In this document: in pieces, positions 1 to 8,072 of the stretch
How positions within the stretch are numbered: the stretch's first letter is position 1
Layout: every line of letters starts with the position of its first letter
Origin: an uncultured Acidobacteriota bacterium
GTDB taxonomy: Bacteria > Acidobacteriota > UBA6911 > CAINFC01
DNA length: 39,468 nt
Reading direction: 5' to 3'
NCBI GenBank assembly: GCA_903847975.1
Contig: CAINFC010000063.1
Span: 1 to 39,468 of the forward strand
Notes under the pieces: generated by a model
What the model was told of the DNA's origin: nothing
The model's database searches: none
What the model saw: the letters and a program-made list of their open reading frames with translations, nothing else
Program-made: the position numbers and the translations under genes

Positions 1-2
1 AA

Positions 3-392
3 GTGATGACCCCCGACCCGGCCGGAATCTGCCGCCTGCTGGACGGCACCGTCATCCTGGCTTCCGGGTTCCGGGAGGTTCTCGGGGATCCGATCCGGCG
101 GAACATCCGCCTGCAGGGGAAAAAGATCCGGGTGGATGCCGTGGGCCTGGCCGCCATGCGCCTGGGCCGGGACGGACGTGTGGAGGCCATGGCTGCCGGC
201 GGACTGCGCCGCTTCCACTCGCCCGGCCTTTCCCTCGATCTGGATTCCCCGGCCGATATCGCCCTGTGGAAAGACGCCACCGGCAGGTGGTCCGGGATCA
301 TCCATCAGACCGAAGGAGATGTCCCTTCCGCCCTGAAAAAGATCACCCGGAGCTGGAAGCGGATCTCCCCGCCCCGACCCTTCCTTCCGTAA
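3..392 (+). CDS. C-terminal part of an unidentified protein (cut by left edge)
   Basis: The frame is open to the left edge and stops at TAA 390-392, so this is probably the last ~129 residues of a larger protein. The GTG at 3 and ATG at 6 have no visible ribosome site and are probably internal codons. The sequence is mixed alpha/beta in character with several Leu-Asp and Gly-rich turns and ends in a basic, proline-rich tail. I do not recognise a family. It lies upstream of a sulfatase in the same direction and may belong to the same polysaccharide locus, but a 266-bp gap with a possible promoter separates them. Confidence 0.5.
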   Translation: MMTPDPAGICRLLDGTVILASGFREVLGDPIRRNIRLQGKKIRVDAVGLAAMRLGRDGRVEAMAAGGLRRFHSPGLSLDLDSPADIALWKDATGRWSGIIHQTEGDVPSALKKITRSWKRISPPRPFLP

Positions 393-529
393 TCCGGCTG
401 ATTTCCAGATACGGGCTGCCATTCTTGCGTAAAAAAATAACCATTCCATAAGAAGGCAGTTACGCGGGGATCCAAGCCGATTTTTCATGAAGCGGCGGAT
501 CCGAAAGTGGATGTCCTTGATTGGCTTCC

Positions 530-559
530 TTGATTGCCTCCCGGGAGGCGGGGTAAGGT
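530..559 (+). promoter_or_regulatory. Possible promoter with palindromic operator before the first sulfatase
   Basis: TTGATT at 530-535 could be a -35 box, with TAAGGT at 554-559 as a weak -10 after an 18-bp spacer. The spacer is largely the perfect 14-bp palindrome GCCTCCCGGGAGGC (536-549). A palindrome between -35 and -10 is a common repressor position. The assignment rests on pattern only and the -10 is poor. The rest of 393-658 holds nothing else I can name. Confidence 0.25.
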
Positions 560-658
560 TATGGGAATAATGTTTACAAAATCGCCATGGATAACGCTTT
601 CTCTTCCATTGATTCCCTTCCGATCGGAACCGGGCGGAATCTTCATTGAGGGACGACG

Positions 659-2086
659 ATGAACAGAAGATCTTTTTTCCGGGAAACGCTTTGCACCGGC
701 TCGGCGGCGGCCGGGTGGATGGCCCCGACGGCCGTCCCGGGCCGGCACCCCAATATTCTCTGGCTCATTGCCGAGGATATGGGGCCGCATCTCGGCTGCT
801 ATGGAGCCAGAGAAGTATGGACCCCCAACCTGGACCGCCTGGCCTCGGAAGGGGTGCGCTACGAGCGTTTTTACACCACGGCACCGGTATGCTCTCCAAG
901 CCGCAGCTCCTTCATGACCGGAATGTTCTCCATCACCATCGGCACCCACAACCACCGCTCGCATCGCGATGACGGATACGCGCTGCCGCCCGGAGTTCGG
1001 GTGCTGACCGACTGGATGCGCGATGCCGGCTACTTTACCGCCAACCTGGTCCAGCTCCCGGAGAACTTCGGATTCAAGGGGGCCGGCAAGACCGACTGGA
1101 ATTTCACCTATTCCGGCAAGCCTTTCGACACCGACCGCTGGGCCGACCTGAAAGAACACCAGCCCTTTTTCGCCCAGATCAACTTTCAGGAAACCCACCG
1201 CAAGTTTCATGCTCCCCGGAAGGCGGATCCCGCCAAAGTCGAGATTCCGCCCTATTATCCGGATCACCCGGTCACCCGCCGGGACTGGGCGGAGTACCTG
1301 GACGCCGCCACCGAGCTGGACCGCAAAGTGGGCCTGGTTCTGCAGCAGCTGGAGCGGGAAGGGCTGGCCGACAGCACGATCGTGGTGTTCTTCGGCGACA
1401 ACGGTCAGGCGCATGTCCGAGGCAAGCAGTTCTGTTACGAAGAGGGCCTGCACGTCCCGCTGATCGTCCGCTGGCCCGCCGCTTTTCCGGCTCCCAAGGG
1501 TTTTGTTCCGGGAACTGTCGACCGGCAGCTCCGCTCCTCCATCGACCTGGCCCCTACGATGCTGGATATCGCCGGGGCCGGGAAGCCAGAAAAAATGGAG
1601 GGCAAAATCATGTTCGGCGCGCGCCGCGCCGCGCCGCAGGCTATGGTCTTCGGGGCCCGGGACCGCTGCGACGAAACCGTGTTCCGCTTCCGCACCGCCC
1701 GGGACCAGCGCTACCGCTACATCCGCAATTTCACCCCCGACCGGCCTTTCCTGCAGACCAACGCCTATAAGGAAAACTCCTATCCGGTGTGGAACCTGCT
1801 GAAGGAGCTGCATGCCCAGGGCCGGCTGACCCCGGTGCAGGAGGCGCTTTGCGCCCCCACCATGCCGGAAGAGGAGCTCTACGACATGGAAAAAGATCCC
1901 CATCAGATCCGCAACCTGGCGCAGGAGGCCGCCCACCGCCGGACGCTTCTGCGGATGCGCAAGGCCGTGGAGGAGTTCATCGCCCGGACCGGGGACCGCG
2001 GAGCCGTTTTGGAGTCCCCGGAGGTGGTGGCGAGAAAGGGAATGACCAGACCGGAATCCGCTCCCAAGACCCCGGCCCGACCGTAA
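659..2086 (+). CDS. Formylglycine-dependent sulfatase (family S1), exported
   Basis: Predicted type I sulfatase that hydrolyses sulfate esters, probably from a polysaccharide in the periplasm. The N-terminus has twin arginines (NRRSFF) followed by a small-residue stretch, resembling a Tat signal. The alkaline-phosphatase-like fold starts at about residue 31; metal ligands lie in AEDMGPHLG (~38-46) and GDNGQ (~244-248). The modification motif is Cys78-Ser-Pro-Ser-Arg82, so the nucleophile would be formylglycine made from Cys78. The AEDxGPHLGCYG style resembles subfamily S1_8-type enzymes of Planctomycetes and Verrucomicrobia. At 475 aa it is full length. The ATG at 659 follows a GAGGG ribosome site. 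An NHL-propeller gene starts 56 bp downstream in the same direction. Substrate cannot be read from sequence. Confidence 0.93.
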   Translation: MNRRSFFRETLCTGSAAAGWMAPTAVPGRHPNILWLIAEDMGPHLGCYGAREVWTPNLDRLASEGVRYERFYTTAPVCSPSRSSFMTGMFSITIGTHNHRSHRDDGYALPPGVRVLTDWMRDAGYFTANLVQLPENFGFKGAGKTDWNFTYSGKPFDTDRWADLKEHQPFFAQINFQETHRKFHAPRKADPAKVEIPPYYPDHPVTRRDWAEYLDAATELDRKVGLVLQQLEREGLADSTIVVFFGDNGQAHVRGKQFCYEEGLHVPLIVRWPAAFPAPKGFVPGTVDRQLRSSIDLAPTMLDIAGAGKPEKMEGKIMFGARRAAPQAMVFGARDRCDETVFRFRTARDQRYRYIRNFTPDRPFLQTNAYKENSYPVWNLLKELHAQGRLTPVQEALCAPTMPEEELYDMEKDPHQIRNLAQEAAHRRTLLRMRKAVEEFIARTGDRGAVLESPEVVARKGMTRPESAPKTPARP

Positions 2087-2142
2087 TCGGCATCCGGCTG
2101 GAACCGCTGCGAACCAAAAACCAAATGGCAGGAGAAACCCAT

Positions 2143-3252
2143 ATGCAAAAAGGAAAAAAATGGATCCGCTGCTTCCTGGCAGCCTTGGTCCTTGTCCCGC
2201 CGGCCTTCGGCGGAGCGCCGCCCGGGGAAAAAGGAGGGGAGGAGGAGACCGGACCTTACACCGTCGTTGCCGGCTGGCCGCAGCCGCTCCCCGGCCACGA
2301 GGGCTGGACCTGGGGATCGACAGGTGGCATTTTCGCCGAGCGGGCCGACCGGGTTTTTATTCTGCAGCGCGGCGAACTGCCGGTGCCCAAGGACCTGGCC
2401 CCCGGCTCCCCGGTCATTTACGGAGCCCCCGGACGGCCCGCCACCGAGGGAACCCCACGCATGGAGCACTTCCTCCTGATCGCCAATGCCGAAGGGAAAA
2501 TTACGGACACCTGGCCCCAGCACGATTCGCTGTTTCTGGGCGGGCGGGGGCCTCACAAAATCAAAATCAGCCCCTACGATCCCGAGAAACGGATATGGAT
2601 TGTGGATGACAACCTTCACCAGGTGTTCCAGTTCTCCAATGACGGCCGGAAGCTGCTGCTCACTCTGGGAGAGAAGGGCGTTGCCGGAAATGACGAGCGG
2701 CACTTCGGAAGGCCCACGGACATTGCCTGGCTGCCGGACGGCACTTTTTTCATCAGCGACGGCTATGTCAACGCGCGGGTTGTCAAGTTCGACGCCAGTG
2801 GGAAATTTCTGATGAGCTGGGGCCGGCCGGGAACCGGCCCGGGCGAATTCAACCTGGTCCATGCCGTCGACACCGACGCCCAGCGCCGGATTTATGTGGC
2901 GGACCGCTCCAACAGCCGGATCCAGGTGTTCGACGAAAACGGGAAGTACCTCGACCAATGGCCCGACATCCGTATGCCGATGGATCTGCTGATCACCGCC
3001 CGGCAGGAGGTCTGGGTGCTGGACGGAGCAACCAGCAAGGTCCTGAAATACGACCTTGGCGGACGGCTCCTCTCCTCCTGGGGAACCTACGGACAATTTC
3101 CCGGCGGGCTCTGGGGTGGCCACCAGATGAGCGTGGATCCGGACGGAAACCTCTACATCTCGGAAGTATTTAACGGACGGGCGCAGAAGTTCCGGCCCCG
3201 TCCGGGAATCGATGCCAGCCGGTTCGTCGGTCAGCCCCCGCGGCAGAAATAA
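2143..3252 (+). CDS. Secreted NHL-repeat beta-propeller protein, PAL-like
   Basis: This 369-aa protein has a basic N-terminus and hydrophobic core (residues 5-24) typical of a Sec signal peptide. The body is a series of NHL-type blades, including FGRPTDIAWLPDGTFFISDG, then GEFNLVHAVDTDAQRRIYVA with DRSNSRIQVFD directly after it, and a last blade near GGHQMSVDPDGNLYISE. The arrangement resembles the lyase domain of peptidyl-alpha-hydroxyglycine alpha-amidating lyase, but bacterial homologues are mostly uncharacterised, so enzymatic function is uncertain. I chose the ATG at 2143 because AGGAG lies nine bases upstream and a signal peptide follows; the same frame is open much further upstream only because it overlaps the sulfatase. 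Probably co-transcribed with the sulfatase; a role in carbohydrate or ligand binding is inference. Confidence 0.85.
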   Translation: MQKGKKWIRCFLAALVLVPPAFGGAPPGEKGGEEETGPYTVVAGWPQPLPGHEGWTWGSTGGIFAERADRVFILQRGELPVPKDLAPGSPVIYGAPGRPATEGTPRMEHFLLIANAEGKITDTWPQHDSLFLGGRGPHKIKISPYDPEKRIWIVDDNLHQVFQFSNDGRKLLLTLGEKGVAGNDERHFGRPTDIAWLPDGTFFISDGYVNARVVKFDASGKFLMSWGRPGTGPGEFNLVHAVDTDAQRRIYVADRSNSRIQVFDENGKYLDQWPDIRMPMDLLITARQEVWVLDGATSKVLKYDLGGRLLSSWGTYGQFPGGLWGGHQMSVDPDGNLYISEVFNGRAQKFRPRPGIDASRFVGQPPRQK

Positions 3253-3258
3253 ATTCAA

Positions 3259-3284
3259 GCCCGGCCGCGGGCGCCCCGGTTTTT
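3259..3284 (+). terminator. Possible rho-independent terminator after the propeller gene
   Basis: Just after the stop at 3252 a GC-rich self-complementary stretch (GCCCGGCCGCGGGC at 3259-3272, then GCCCCGG) runs into TTTTT at 3280-3284. It lies between convergent genes, where a terminator is expected. The stem is short and could fold in more than one way. Confidence 0.35.
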
Positions 3285-3416
3285 CAGAAATTTCAGACGT
3301 GTGACTTTTTGCAGCTTCGTCGTTCCAGTGCAAATACGATATCCGCTATTTCACTCCGCGCGGCACACACGCAAGTTTCGTTGGACGGAAAAAGAGGGAC
3401 CCGATCTCCGGCCCGC

Positions 3417-4943
3417 CTAGGGCGCCTGGTAGCGGGGATTGTACTCCCCTTCCTTGCTGAAGCCGCCCAGCTCCGGGCGCGTAGGAGAAAAGCGCGGATA
3501 GCTCTCCCAGATGTCCCCGTGAGAGGTCATCCGCGGATCCCCCTGGCGTCGAAGCTGATCCTCCAGTGTCTTCCGCAATTCTTCCAGGGTCTTTCGATGT
3601 TCCGGCTGCGCGTTGAGATTCTTCATGCATCCGGGATCCGCCTGGATATCGAAGAGCTCTTCCGACGGCTTTTTCCCGAAAGACGGACCCCAGAAAGGCT
3701 GCACCAACGGTTCCTCCCTGTGCTCCATCATCCAGGTTTTGGTGGGCCCGTCGTCGATGTCATAGTAATAGGGGGGATCTCCGGCAGGCCACCGGTCGGG
3801 GGCAAAATTGCGGACGTAAAGGAACTGTGAGGTCCGCAGGGCGCGCGCCGGATATCCGAGCAGGTCGCGCCGGGCATGAGAGTGGCGCTCCCGGCCGGAA
3901 AGCACGAAGGACCGCCCGTGCGGCTTCCCGCCGCTCAGCAGGGGAAGGAGGCTTTGCCCCTCGAACTCTTTCGGGGCGCTCACCCCGGCAGCATCCAGGA
4001 AGGTGGCGGCAAAGTCGATAAAACTGACCAGCTCCGCACAGACCCTTCCGCCGCTTGCTCTCTCCGGCCAGGAGACAGCCAGCGGCATGTGGATCCCGTA
4101 TTCGCGCATCATCGCTTTCGAGCCCGGAAAGGACATGCCATTATCCGCGGTTACCACCACCAGAGTATTGCCCAGTTCATCCGCTTTTTCGAGGATATCC
4201 AGCATCCGCAGCAGGTGCCCGTCGTAGTATTCGATCTCGTAAAAATAATCGAGAATGTCACTGCGGACTTCCTCACAATCGGGTAGAAACGGAGGAACGA
4301 CGACCTCCTCCAGCTTCTTTCCCGAACGCCGGCCGATTCCCCGGTCGTACGTCCGGTGCGGCTCGTGGGTACCGAACCAGAAGCAGAAAGGCTGATCCTT
4401 GCTCCGCTCCGACAGGAATCCGCTGAAGTTGGCGGCATAGTCTTCCTTGCCCAGTCCCTTGGGGGGATTCTTCACCTCGAACCGGTCAAAGGCAGGGCCT
4501 GCGGGGTTATTCGGCCAGCCGGGCGTTTTGAAATTACACGGCCCGGCTCCTTTCCCCGTCAGGCCCACCCGATACCCCGCCCGGGCCAGCAGTTCCGGGT
4601 ATACCGGCAGCGAACGCGGAAACAGGCTGGCGTGCGTACCGGCTTCCTTGAGCTGCCACGGATAGCGTCCCGTTAACATGGCTGCCCTGGACGGTGCGCA
4701 GCCCGGAGAGCAGCAGATGGCCTGGGTGAACCGGACCCCCATGGAAGCGACCCGGTCGAAGCCCGGCGTCCTCACGACACGGTCTCCCGAAGCACCGGTG
4801 TGCATCCAGGACTGATCGTCCGCCACGACAAACAGGACGTTGGGTCTTCGGGCCGATGCCCCGCGTGCCATGGCCGGAGCGGCCATGGCCGCAGCCAGGA
4901 ACTCGCGCCTGGAAGGAGTGGGGAAATCGCACATTTTGGACAT
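3417..4943 (-). CDS. Formylglycine-dependent sulfatase (family S1), Tat-exported
   Basis: Second predicted sulfatase, 508 aa. The N-terminus has a Tat-like signal (PSRREFLAAAMA, residues 10-21). The sulfatase core begins at about residue 34: metal ligands in VADDQ (~40-44), modification site Cys82-Ala-Pro-Ser-Arg86, and a later TADNGMSFPG motif. Its C-terminal third has the DIQADPGCMKNLN segment typical of family S1. I chose the ATG at 4943 because GAGGGAG lies six bases upstream; an in-frame ATG at 4958 lacks a ribosome site. It begins 24 bp after the pentaheme cytochrome stop, so the two are probably one leftward operon with the cytochrome-barrel gene at its head. The sequence differs clearly from the sulfatase at 659, suggesting a different sulfate position or substrate. 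Confidence 0.93.
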   Translation of the reverse strand: MSKMCDFPTPSRREFLAAAMAAPAMARGASARRPNVLFVVADDQSWMHTGASGDRVVRTPGFDRVASMGVRFTQAICCSPGCAPSRAAMLTGRYPWQLKEAGTHASLFPRSLPVYPELLARAGYRVGLTGKGAGPCNFKTPGWPNNPAGPAFDRFEVKNPPKGLGKEDYAANFSGFLSERSKDQPFCFWFGTHEPHRTYDRGIGRRSGKKLEEVVVPPFLPDCEEVRSDILDYFYEIEYYDGHLLRMLDILEKADELGNTLVVVTADNGMSFPGSKAMMREYGIHMPLAVSWPERASGGRVCAELVSFIDFAATFLDAAGVSAPKEFEGQSLLPLLSGGKPHGRSFVLSGRERHSHARRDLLGYPARALRTSQFLYVRNFAPDRWPAGDPPYYYDIDDGPTKTWMMEHREEPLVQPFWGPSFGKKPSEELFDIQADPGCMKNLNAQPEHRKTLEELRKTLEDQLRRQGDPRMTSHGDIWESYPRFSPTRPELGGFSKEGEYNPRYQAP

Positions 4944-4966
4944 AGGGTACTCCCTCATGAATGTTT

Positions 4967-6607
4967 CTAATCCACGGTAAAAGACTTTTCCGCCAGCACC
5001 AGCGCCGATACCGGTGCCATTTCGCCGTAATACCGGGTAAAGCGCCGGCTTTCCTCTTCTTCTCGCCCGGCCAGGTTTCTGGCCCACCGGAAGCCGATCG
5101 ACTGATAATAAAGTTTCGCCTGAATGGTAAATGGACCCTCGGCCCGGGAAACATCGACGGAATATCCCAGGCGGTCTCCCCCCTGCTCAAAATCGGGATC
5201 GGAGAGAGCCGCGCCGTGGACCGCCACTTCCGGGGAAGCCTGCCGCTTGTCGAATCCCCTCGGTAGCAGGCGGTTGTCTTTGATATACCGGACGGCGGTA
5301 AGAAGCCCGGTGGTTACGGCTCCCTTGGGGTCCCCCAGTATCGATTCGTAAATCTGCACCTGCTCGCCGGTGGTTATTTCGGCATAATGCGGCTCGTAAG
5401 CCGTGCCATCCGCATCATTGTCGTTTCCGACGATCCGGCCATCCGCGGAAGGAGCGCCGGATTCCAGCAGAACCTTCTGGTCCCGGTCCCGAACCACCAG
5501 GTGGATCCAGGCGCGACGCGAAGGGTAGGCGGTGGGCAGCTTGTGGCCGGCCAGGTTGTCAATCCGGACCTCTGCCCGCAGCCGGCCCGCCGGCTGTCGC
5601 ACAGCGGACAGCCGGAGATCCGCTGCTTCGGAGGCCAGGTGTTTCTCGGTGCGTATGACGGCCGCTTCCAGCTCTTCGGGCAGAGCCTTGACGGCCAGCT
5701 CGCGGCGAAACCGGTTGAAGATTCTCATCATCAGAAAATTCCCGCCGAGAAACGAATGGGCCGACAGGTGCTCCCGCGGTTCCCCCAGCACGGGAGACAA
5801 GGAAACCTTCTCGTTGGCCGGCGGCATGTGGCACTCCTGGCAGGCCATGCTGTTTCCGTAGCTGCTGTGCTTCCATTCCAGGTAGGGAACCTGTTCCGGG
5901 AGCTGGCCGGTAACTTCTCCGCTGGCGCCATAGGCCGTGGTGATGAGCGTGTGGCAGCCGGCGCAAAGAGCGGCCTCCCGGATATGAGCCGCCTGGGCCG
6001 GCTCGAATTCCGAAGAGGAGGACATGATCCGCTTCCGTCCGGCATCTACCTCATACGGTCCGTGGATCTGCGGGGCGCGCGAAGACGTCTGCGGGGCGGA
6101 AAGCCGAAATCCCCCGTTGTACATCGAGGCCTGCCCGAGACCCTCCGTGGAAATCTGGTGGCACACGGTGCAGGATACCCCGTCGGCGGCCAGTTCGGCG
6201 TGGTTCGCGGACGATTTCGCCATGGGCAGCAGGGAAAAAACTTCGCCATGGCCTCCGGCGGCCTTGGCCAGGTAACGCGCCATGGGCATGTGGCAGGCGC
6301 TGCACTCGTCCTCGATCTCCGCCCGATGGGAGGAATGCTCCTGGACCTCACGGCGCACGGAAGCGATCCAGTAGGGGTCGCGGCTGGAATGGGCCATCAT
6401 TCCGGCCCGCCAGAGCGCGGCAAAGGAAAGATCCTGACCGGATGGCGAAAGGATCCCGGTGTGACAGGAGATGCAGGATTCGGCCGCCCTGAGTTCGGGC
6501 AGCGCCTTGCTTCCGGGAGAACCGCCCGGACCCTGCGCCGACAAAGCCGGCATAACCGCCATCCCGATTGCAATCCAAATCGTGAAGCAGACCATCTGTT
6601 TTCTCAT
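4967..6607 (-). CDS. Periplasmic pentaheme cytochrome c family protein
   Basis: 546 aa with an N-terminal signal peptide (residues ~5-24). Five CxxCH heme-attachment motifs are visible: CISCH (45-49), CSACH (102-106), CTVCH (146-150), CAGCH (215-219) and CQECH (256-260), all in the N-terminal half. After about residue 310 there are no more hemes; the rest looks beta-rich, with a conserved-looking AGHKLPTAYPSRR segment, and may be a sandwich domain. Related multiheme proteins are common in Acidobacteria, Planctomycetes and Deltaproteobacteria and mostly uncharacterised. It lies 11 bp downstream of a gene that joins a monoheme cytochrome to a barrel, so it is a natural periplasmic partner for electron transfer at the outer membrane. 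What the electrons have to do with the adjacent sulfatases is unknown. Confidence 0.88.
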   Translation of the reverse strand: MRKQMVCFTIWIAIGMAVMPALSAQGPGGSPGSKALPELRAAESCISCHTGILSPSGQDLSFAALWRAGMMAHSSRDPYWIASVRREVQEHSSHRAEIEDECSACHMPMARYLAKAAGGHGEVFSLLPMAKSSANHAELAADGVSCTVCHQISTEGLGQASMYNGGFRLSAPQTSSRAPQIHGPYEVDAGRKRIMSSSSEFEPAQAAHIREAALCAGCHTLITTAYGASGEVTGQLPEQVPYLEWKHSSYGNSMACQECHMPPANEKVSLSPVLGEPREHLSAHSFLGGNFLMMRIFNRFRRELAVKALPEELEAAVIRTEKHLASEAADLRLSAVRQPAGRLRAEVRIDNLAGHKLPTAYPSRRAWIHLVVRDRDQKVLLESGAPSADGRIVGNDNDADGTAYEPHYAEITTGEQVQIYESILGDPKGAVTTGLLTAVRYIKDNRLLPRGFDKRQASPEVAVHGAALSDPDFEQGGDRLGYSVDVSRAEGPFTIQAKLYYQSIGFRWARNLAGREEEESRRFTRYYGEMAPVSALVLAEKSFTVD

Positions 6608-6618
6608 TTTCTCCTCCT

Positions 6619-7749
6619 TTACCAGCCCTGCCGGATGCCGCCGTCAAACCAGTCCCAAAGGAAATAAAAAACCAGCCGGGCTGCCCGAGGGCCGGCATCC
6701 GTCAGTGGCAGGTTTAGCCCCACGTTCATCCGGATGTGCTGCCGCGTGCTCAAGGTAACCTGCATCTGGGGTACGATGTCCCAGGCGATTTTTTCCCCCT
6801 GGATCAGCTCGCGTGCCGCGAGAAATTCCACCATGGGAGACCAGGACCGGCCCCAACCGCCCTGCGAAAAGGTCTTCCCCACGGCCAAGCGCCAGAAAGC
6901 TTCGTTGGCCGCCGGCCCGTTGAAAGGAAATCCGAATCCTCCCTGAAACTGAACGAAGCTCTCCGCAGGCAGTGCCTGTCCGAACAGAACGGCCGTCTCC
7001 AGTACGGAGTATCCGTTGCCAAACCCCAGCTCCTCCCGCCCGGTAGGAAGACCCAGCTCTCCTACCATGCTGACAATGGAGCCCTTGGAGCGGCTGTGCG
7101 CCAGCACCCTCTTGAATGCCATGGCCAGGTCGCCGATGCCGCCGTCCCAACGGTTTTCGAGGCTGTGCGCGGCGATCGGCAGAATAAACTCCACCTGATT
7201 GCGGGCCCGGAACCTTTTTTCATAAATAATCTTGGTGGTCAGCTCTCCGCTGCCTTCCACGGCCATATTGGAAACCACCAGCAGCTCATCTTCCGGAAAA
7301 GCTTTTTCGGTAAAGACGGCCTTGGGGAAATTCAGTTCCCCACGCGGCCAGGCGTGTTCCGTGCAAAAGGTGTGCACATGGTGGAGCACCTGCTGGATTT
7401 CCTCGGCCGACAAAGCCTCTCCAAAAGCCGGCATGGTGCGATGGAACCCGCGGGCCGGTCCGCCGTTGCGAATCACGGCGTGCCAGTCATGCTCCGCTTC
7501 CCGGGGAGCAAAGCGGCAGTCCGTAAAATCCGGCACAGGCACCGGCAAAGAGAGGCGGTCCGCGGGAACCCCCCGCCCGTCCGTGCCATGGCAGTGGGCG
7601 CAGGCTGCCAGGTAAATCTGCTCCGGGGTGCGCAGCGGCTTTCCGTTGCCAGATGGGCCGGCCCGCCCGGCATCGGGAAACAGCAGGAATGTCGCCAGGC
7701 TCAGGAACCCGATTTCGACCAGCCGCTTCAGGGGTTGGGATCGTTTCAT
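6619..7749 (-). CDS. Monoheme cytochrome c fused to an outer-membrane beta-barrel-like domain
   Basis: 376 aa. A signal peptide (residues ~8-30) is followed by a class I-like cytochrome c domain (~42-133) with heme motif CAHCH (50-54) and a probable axial Met106 in TMPAFG. From about 150 to the end the protein has no further cysteine heme motif and shows alternating strand patterns, glycine-rich turns and an aromatic C-terminus. The segments GGIGDLAMAFK and GELGLPTGREELGFG resemble MetA-pathway/transporter-type barrels (PF13557). The ATG at 7749 is preceded by GGAGGGAAAA; an earlier in-frame ATG at 7773 is less well placed. It heads a leftward operon with the pentaheme cytochrome and a sulfatase. 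The domain reading is confident for the cytochrome and moderate for the barrel. Confidence 0.78.
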   Translation of the reverse strand: MKRSQPLKRLVEIGFLSLATFLLFPDAGRAGPSGNGKPLRTPEQIYLAACAHCHGTDGRGVPADRLSLPVPVPDFTDCRFAPREAEHDWHAVIRNGGPARGFHRTMPAFGEALSAEEIQQVLHHVHTFCTEHAWPRGELNFPKAVFTEKAFPEDELLVVSNMAVEGSGELTTKIIYEKRFRARNQVEFILPIAAHSLENRWDGGIGDLAMAFKRVLAHSRSKGSIVSMVGELGLPTGREELGFGNGYSVLETAVLFGQALPAESFVQFQGGFGFPFNGPAANEAFWRLAVGKTFSQGGWGRSWSPMVEFLAARELIQGEKIAWDIVPQMQVTLSTRQHIRMNVGLNLPLTDAGPRAARLVFYFLWDWFDGGIRQGW

Positions 7750-7983
7750 TTTTCCCTCCGCAATGGAATTCATGGAGTTGAACTTTCCTTTGTTTCCTGG
7801 AAAAAGCAGACCACCCAATATTAACCGATAACGGACCGTTTGGCACCCGCTTTTCTGTCGGCCCATCCCGCCCCCCGGCCGCATGCCCCACGACAAAACA
7901 ATTCGGGCTGAGGAAACATTCTCCCGGAGGGGGACCAATCCCATGAAAACTCCACAGGCATCACCGCCCGAATCGGTCCATAT

Positions 7984-8011
7984 TTGATTTTTTGCCGTGT
8001 CGTAGTATATT
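7984..8011 (+). promoter_or_regulatory. Sigma-70-like promoter for the alginate-lyase/GH88 operon
   Basis: TTGATT (7984-7989) and TATATT (8006-8011) are separated by 16 bp and lie about 60 bp before the start codon at 8073. This is the best -35/-10 pair in the 323-bp divergent gap 7750-8072 between the cytochrome-barrel operon and the lyase operon. I see no clear operator palindrome, and no comparably good promoter on the minus strand. Confidence 0.4.
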
Positions 8012-8072
8012 CCAGTCCGGGCCGTAGCGTCTGGCGAACGGGCTGCTTCCGGCCGGAATGGAGCAGGCTTAT

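Noticed and set aside
485-1936. 483-codon open frame on the minus strand opposite the first sulfatase
   Set aside because: The plus strand encodes a complete sulfatase with active-site motifs; the antisense product matches nothing.
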